Below, piece after piece: positions 60,726 to 64,000 of a DNA stretch of 64,000 nt. The position numbers and the translations under genes were made by a program. Each line of letters starts with the position of its first letter. Within the stretch, counting starts at the first letter, position 1. The notes below the pieces were generated by a model, which did not search any database, was not told the origin of the DNA, and saw only the letters and a program-made list of their open reading frames with translations. The stretch comes from Lumbricus rubellus (taxonomy: Eukaryota; Annelida; Clitellata; Crassiclitellata; Lumbricidae): positions 32,615,713 to 32,679,712 of the forward strand of contig OX243811.1 in the NCBI GenBank assembly GCA_945859605.1, given 5' to 3'.

Positions 60726-61668
60726 ATTCGAAATCATGCGTAATCATTCGAAATCATGCGTGATATGACATATGCGTAATCATTCGTAGGCATTCAAAAA
60801 CATCCGTAATCATTCGTAATCATTCGAAATCATTGCAAATCACTCGCAATCATTCGAAATCATTGGAAATCATTCGTAATCATTCCTAATCATTAGAAAT
60901 CATTCAAAATCATTCGTAGTCATTTGAAATCATTCGAAATCATTCGTAATCATTCTAAATCATGCGTAATCATTCGAAATCATTCAAAATCATGCAAAAT
61001 CATTCCTAATCATTAGAAAATCATTCGTAATCATTCGAAATCATGCGTAATCATTCGAAATCATGCGTATCATTAGAAATTATTCAATATAATTAAAATC
61101 AATCGAAATCATTCGAAATCATTCGAAATCACTCGTAATCATTAGAAATCATTAGTAAAAATGGAAATCTTGCGTAATCATTCGAAATCATTGGAAATCT
61201 TTCGTAATCATTGGAAATCATTTGCAAACATTCAAAATCATGCGTAATCATTCGAAATCATGCGCAATTATTGGAAATTATTCGAAATCATTTCATTCAG
61301 CCGTAATAATTCGTAATCATTCGAAATCATACGAAATCATGCCAAATCATGCGTAATCCTTCGAAATCATGCGGCATCATTCGTAATAATTAGAAATCAT
61401 GCATAATCATTGGGAATCATTCGAAATCAATTGAAATCAGTCGTAATCATTCGATATCATGCGTGATCATTCGAAATAATTTGTAATCATTCGTAATCAT
61501 TCGAAATCATTCGATATCATTCGTAATCTATTGAAATCATGCGTAATCATTCAAAATCATTCGTAATCATTCGTAAACATTTGAAATCATTCAAAATCAT
61601 TCGAAATCCTTCGTTATCATTCGTAATCATTCGTTATCATTCGTAATCATTAGTAATCATTCGCATGC
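60726..61668. repeat. 10-bp satellite (CATTCGAAAT), about 94 units
   Basis: About 940 bp of diverged decanucleotide repeats alternating CATTCGAAAT, CATTCGTAAT and CATGCGTAAT. Confidence 0.95.
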
Positions 61669-62439
61669 CAACACAGCAGGGCAACGTTTTTTGACGTAAA
61701 AACTTTCTGTCATCCCAATAAACTTTATGTGGAACGTCAAGACCCGGATTGACAACAATTTCAGCAGGATCACAACCCAATGATTGTCTTTTGGCTGCGA
61801 GGATGAGTGCCACAATGCCACATGTATATTACTATTTCCCCCTGTCAAAATAATGCTGCAGTAACACATGCATTGTATTCCAAATGACATTAGACCTCCT
61901 TGACTTCCTTTCAGCAGGCGGAAAAGCCGATTTAACATACTAACTGCCTTCGACTTTCTTGTATAATTTTCAACTTGACTTTTTGGCTTTTAATTAAATA
62001 ATTAATTATTTAATTAAATAATAACTTGTCATGAGTGACAACAGAGGACATTTAAATAAGCACTATAGAAATGTAATTTGTAGAGCATAAAATATTTTGC
62101 ACATTATGTATTCAACGCTGTTTCTCATTTCGTACTCAACGTTGTTTGTATTCCTATATCTATTGAAAGTTCAAGGTCATTGGACCACCTCCATACGTTT
62201 TCAACTTTCCCTAAAAATTTGACCAGTAGTACTGATGTTATAGAGAACACTTTTGAGGGGTGAGGCCTTCAAAATTCGGGGGAAAAAATGTGTGGTTGAA
62301 ATTGTTACCCTAGTATGTTTAGACATTTTTTTTATAGCGCCTTAAATAACCTCACGAATGCGCATCACGATAATTCCTTCATCGCTTCACATTATTATAA
62401 AATTATAGTCTCGGCCTGGGCATGTGCGTTTGTGTGTGG
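61669..62439. other. 5' flank of GABBR2
   Basis: AT-rich. An inverted AATTAAATAATTAATTATTT block lies near 61993. No gene recognised. Confidence 0.45.
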
Positions 62440-62440
62440 C

Positions 62441-62478
<38 letters not shown>
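62440..62478. repeat. (GT)n then GCGC microsatellite
   Basis: About 16 GT copies followed by GCGCGCG. Confidence 0.9.
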
Positions 62479-62481
<3 letters not shown>

Positions 62482-62759
62482 ATATACGGAAAAGCATACA
62501 ACGCGCGGTTGGGTCCATGGGATGATTTTTCGGCTAAAATGCGATGTAATCCGAGGAATCAAAAAGTAGATTCGTTGTTAACGTTTAAGAGAAATAGAAT
62601 AACATCAAGACTCAGCAGCAGATTTTCAGTTTCCATGCATGCATTTGCATCAAGATTTGAACCCTGCAGCAGAGACTGGCCAAGGGCATCGTCTTTTTAA
62701 TATAGATATACCGCTTTCTTATACATATAGGCTACAAACGCACGCAACCACATTGACAT

Positions 62760-62901
62760 CACACACACACACACACACATATGCACACGCACGCACGCGC
62801 ACACACACACACGCACACGCACGCACACGCACTCGCGCGCACGCACGCACGCACGCGCACGCACACACACACACACACGCACACGCGCGCGCGCACGCAC
62901 G

Positions 62902-62932
<31 letters not shown>

Positions 62933-63004
62933 GCGCACGCACGCACGCACACACACACACGCACACGCACACGCACGCACGCACGCACGCACGCACATAC
63001 ACAC
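62760..63004. repeat. Alternating CA/CG tract (Z-DNA-prone)
   Basis: About 245 bp in which almost every base alternates purine and pyrimidine, mixing CA and CG steps (CGCGCGCG included). Confidence 0.95.
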
Positions 63005-63180
63005 AACTGCTGTGCGGCATCGATTAATGCTTGGCCATTAATGAGAGTGCATTATGAATAATGCATGAGCCCAGCCTTTCAATTGAGTCTAACTTTCAGG
63101 TAGAAGAAGGCTACTACATAATAATTATGTAGTTGACAATTAGATCTTGTACACCAGACGAGAACAGCATCAGCAGCAGC

Positions 63181-63232
63181 CAGGCGCGGATTTAGAGGGG
63201 GCGGAGCCGGCGTACGCCCCCCCCCCTAAACT
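63181..63232. mobile_element. Possible end of a hAT-like element
   Basis: CAGGCGCGGATTTAGAGGGG followed by GGAGCCGGCGTACGCCCCC resembles hAT-type ends here. The matching end is not seen in the rest of the window. Confidence 0.35.
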
Positions 63233-63918
63233 TCAGCAAATGTTCTCAAACTAAACTGACCTAAAACTAATATAATTGCAATTTGGGAATAGGATGTTTG
63301 AAGTAGCTGGACCGGCAGAATGGAGCTCTCTTACTGGAGCTCTCTTACCTACTTACCTGAGTTGCTAGCAGACGTTGCCCACGTTACCAGTGACTTTTGC
63401 CGTTACGTCATTCACAAAGTTCATGTAGAGACAAAATTTACGTAAATAGAAATTGGCCAATTAAAAAATACGTTGAGTGGTCCACCGTCAAAACGGCTTA
63501 AACAAGCAGTTTTATCATTGGGAAATAAGCGGACTGCGTTGGTAAGACATAAGCCTATCTTAGGCCTAAATCTCAAAAGATGGCATATGATTATCATTAT
63601 AATTTTGAAATTCGTCGTGCTGATTATAGCCGCCGAAAGCGTTCAGCTGCCGATATTATGAACAAAAGCAAATCAAGTATATAGAACTGCAATTTCAGCA
63701 GGTCGGGTCATGGGAGCTCTTCAGCAGAAATTAAATGTATCAAAGATTACTCATTATAGTCATTCTCTTAAACGCTCAGTGGCGTGCGGTCCATGGATGA
63801 GGCGCATTGAATCTATATTTATACAAATAGCCTACTATAGTTATTCAATTTCTATCATTACTAAGTTAATTATTTTATTATTATCGTATGATAAATTGGC
63901 ATCGACTATATTATTTTT
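63233..63918. other. Upstream flank
   Basis: No feature recognised apart from a short direct repeat GGAGCTCTCTTACTGGAGCT near 63321. Confidence 0.4.
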
Positions 63919-63976
63919 ACATACATACATACATACATACATACACACATACATACATACATACATGCATGCATAC
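63919..63976. repeat. (ATAC)n microsatellite
   Basis: About 14 ATAC copies, the complement motif of the large ATGT arrays. Confidence 0.92.
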
Positions 63977-64000
63977 TATAATAATTAGGCCTATACCCCT

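Noticed and set aside
60726..61668. A CRISPR array
   Set aside because: The repeats are 10 bp, contiguous and diverged, with no spacers, and the genome is eukaryotic.

Overview
The window is a single piece of a large, repeat-rich animal genome. Introns, spliced coding exons, long tri- and tetranucleotide microsatellites, tRNA-derived SINEs, hAT and mariner-type DNA transposons and an LTR retrotransposon all point to a metazoan. The style (very frequent TAGGCCTA octamers, many hAT miniature elements) suggests a marine invertebrate deuterostome, most likely an echinoderm. That placement is an inference with moderate to low confidence.

Only one host gene is visible. It is a GABA-B receptor subunit 2 (GABBR2-type class C GPCR) on the minus strand, running from exon 1 at 59905 down to a coiled-coil tail exon at 5574. 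I reconstructed 15 exons with GT/AG borders and matching phases. Their lengths sum to 2520 bases, an open frame of 840 codons. Exon 1 encodes a possible signal peptide and the start of the Venus flytrap domain. Exons 2-9 encode the rest of the ectodomain, exons 10-14 the seven membrane helices, and exon 15 the start of the cytoplasmic coiled-coil tail that in this family pairs with GABBR1. Intron 1 is about 37.9 kb (21672-59602) and holds most of the mobile DNA. Exon 7 carries an in-frame 55-residue glycine-rich insertion made by a GGA repeat.

The most striking element lies in intron 1 at 25801-35215: a 9.4-kb LTR retrotransposon with two 1998-bp LTRs that differ at one site I could find. They end in TG...CA and are flanked by the 4-bp duplication TAAT. 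It encodes one long Gag-like protein (994 aa, two zinc knuckles) and no protease, reverse transcriptase, RNase H or integrase. The Gag start codon lies inside the 5' LTR, so the LTR carries 251 codons and the tRNA primer site lies within the reading frame. The 3.2 kb after gag is AT-rich and non-coding.

Layout: 1-6.5 kb, 3' end of the gene with microsatellites, a small hAT element and the tail exon; 6.5-21.7 kb, exons 14 to 2 separated by short introns whose splice sites often abut microsatellites, plus a SINE and a decayed mariner; 21.7-25.8 kb, microsatellites and a hAT-like miniature element; 25.8-35.2 kb, the LTR element; 35.2-59.4 kb, a series of DNA transposons (hAT with 8-bp duplications, mariner-like with TA), a truncated LINE with a 10-bp duplication, and simple repeats; 59.6-59.9 kb, exon 1; 59.9-64 kb, the upstream flank with a GGAT repeat, a 0.94-kb decanucleotide satellite and a CA/CG alternating tract. 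I see no functional tRNA, rRNA, CRISPR array or bacterial operon.
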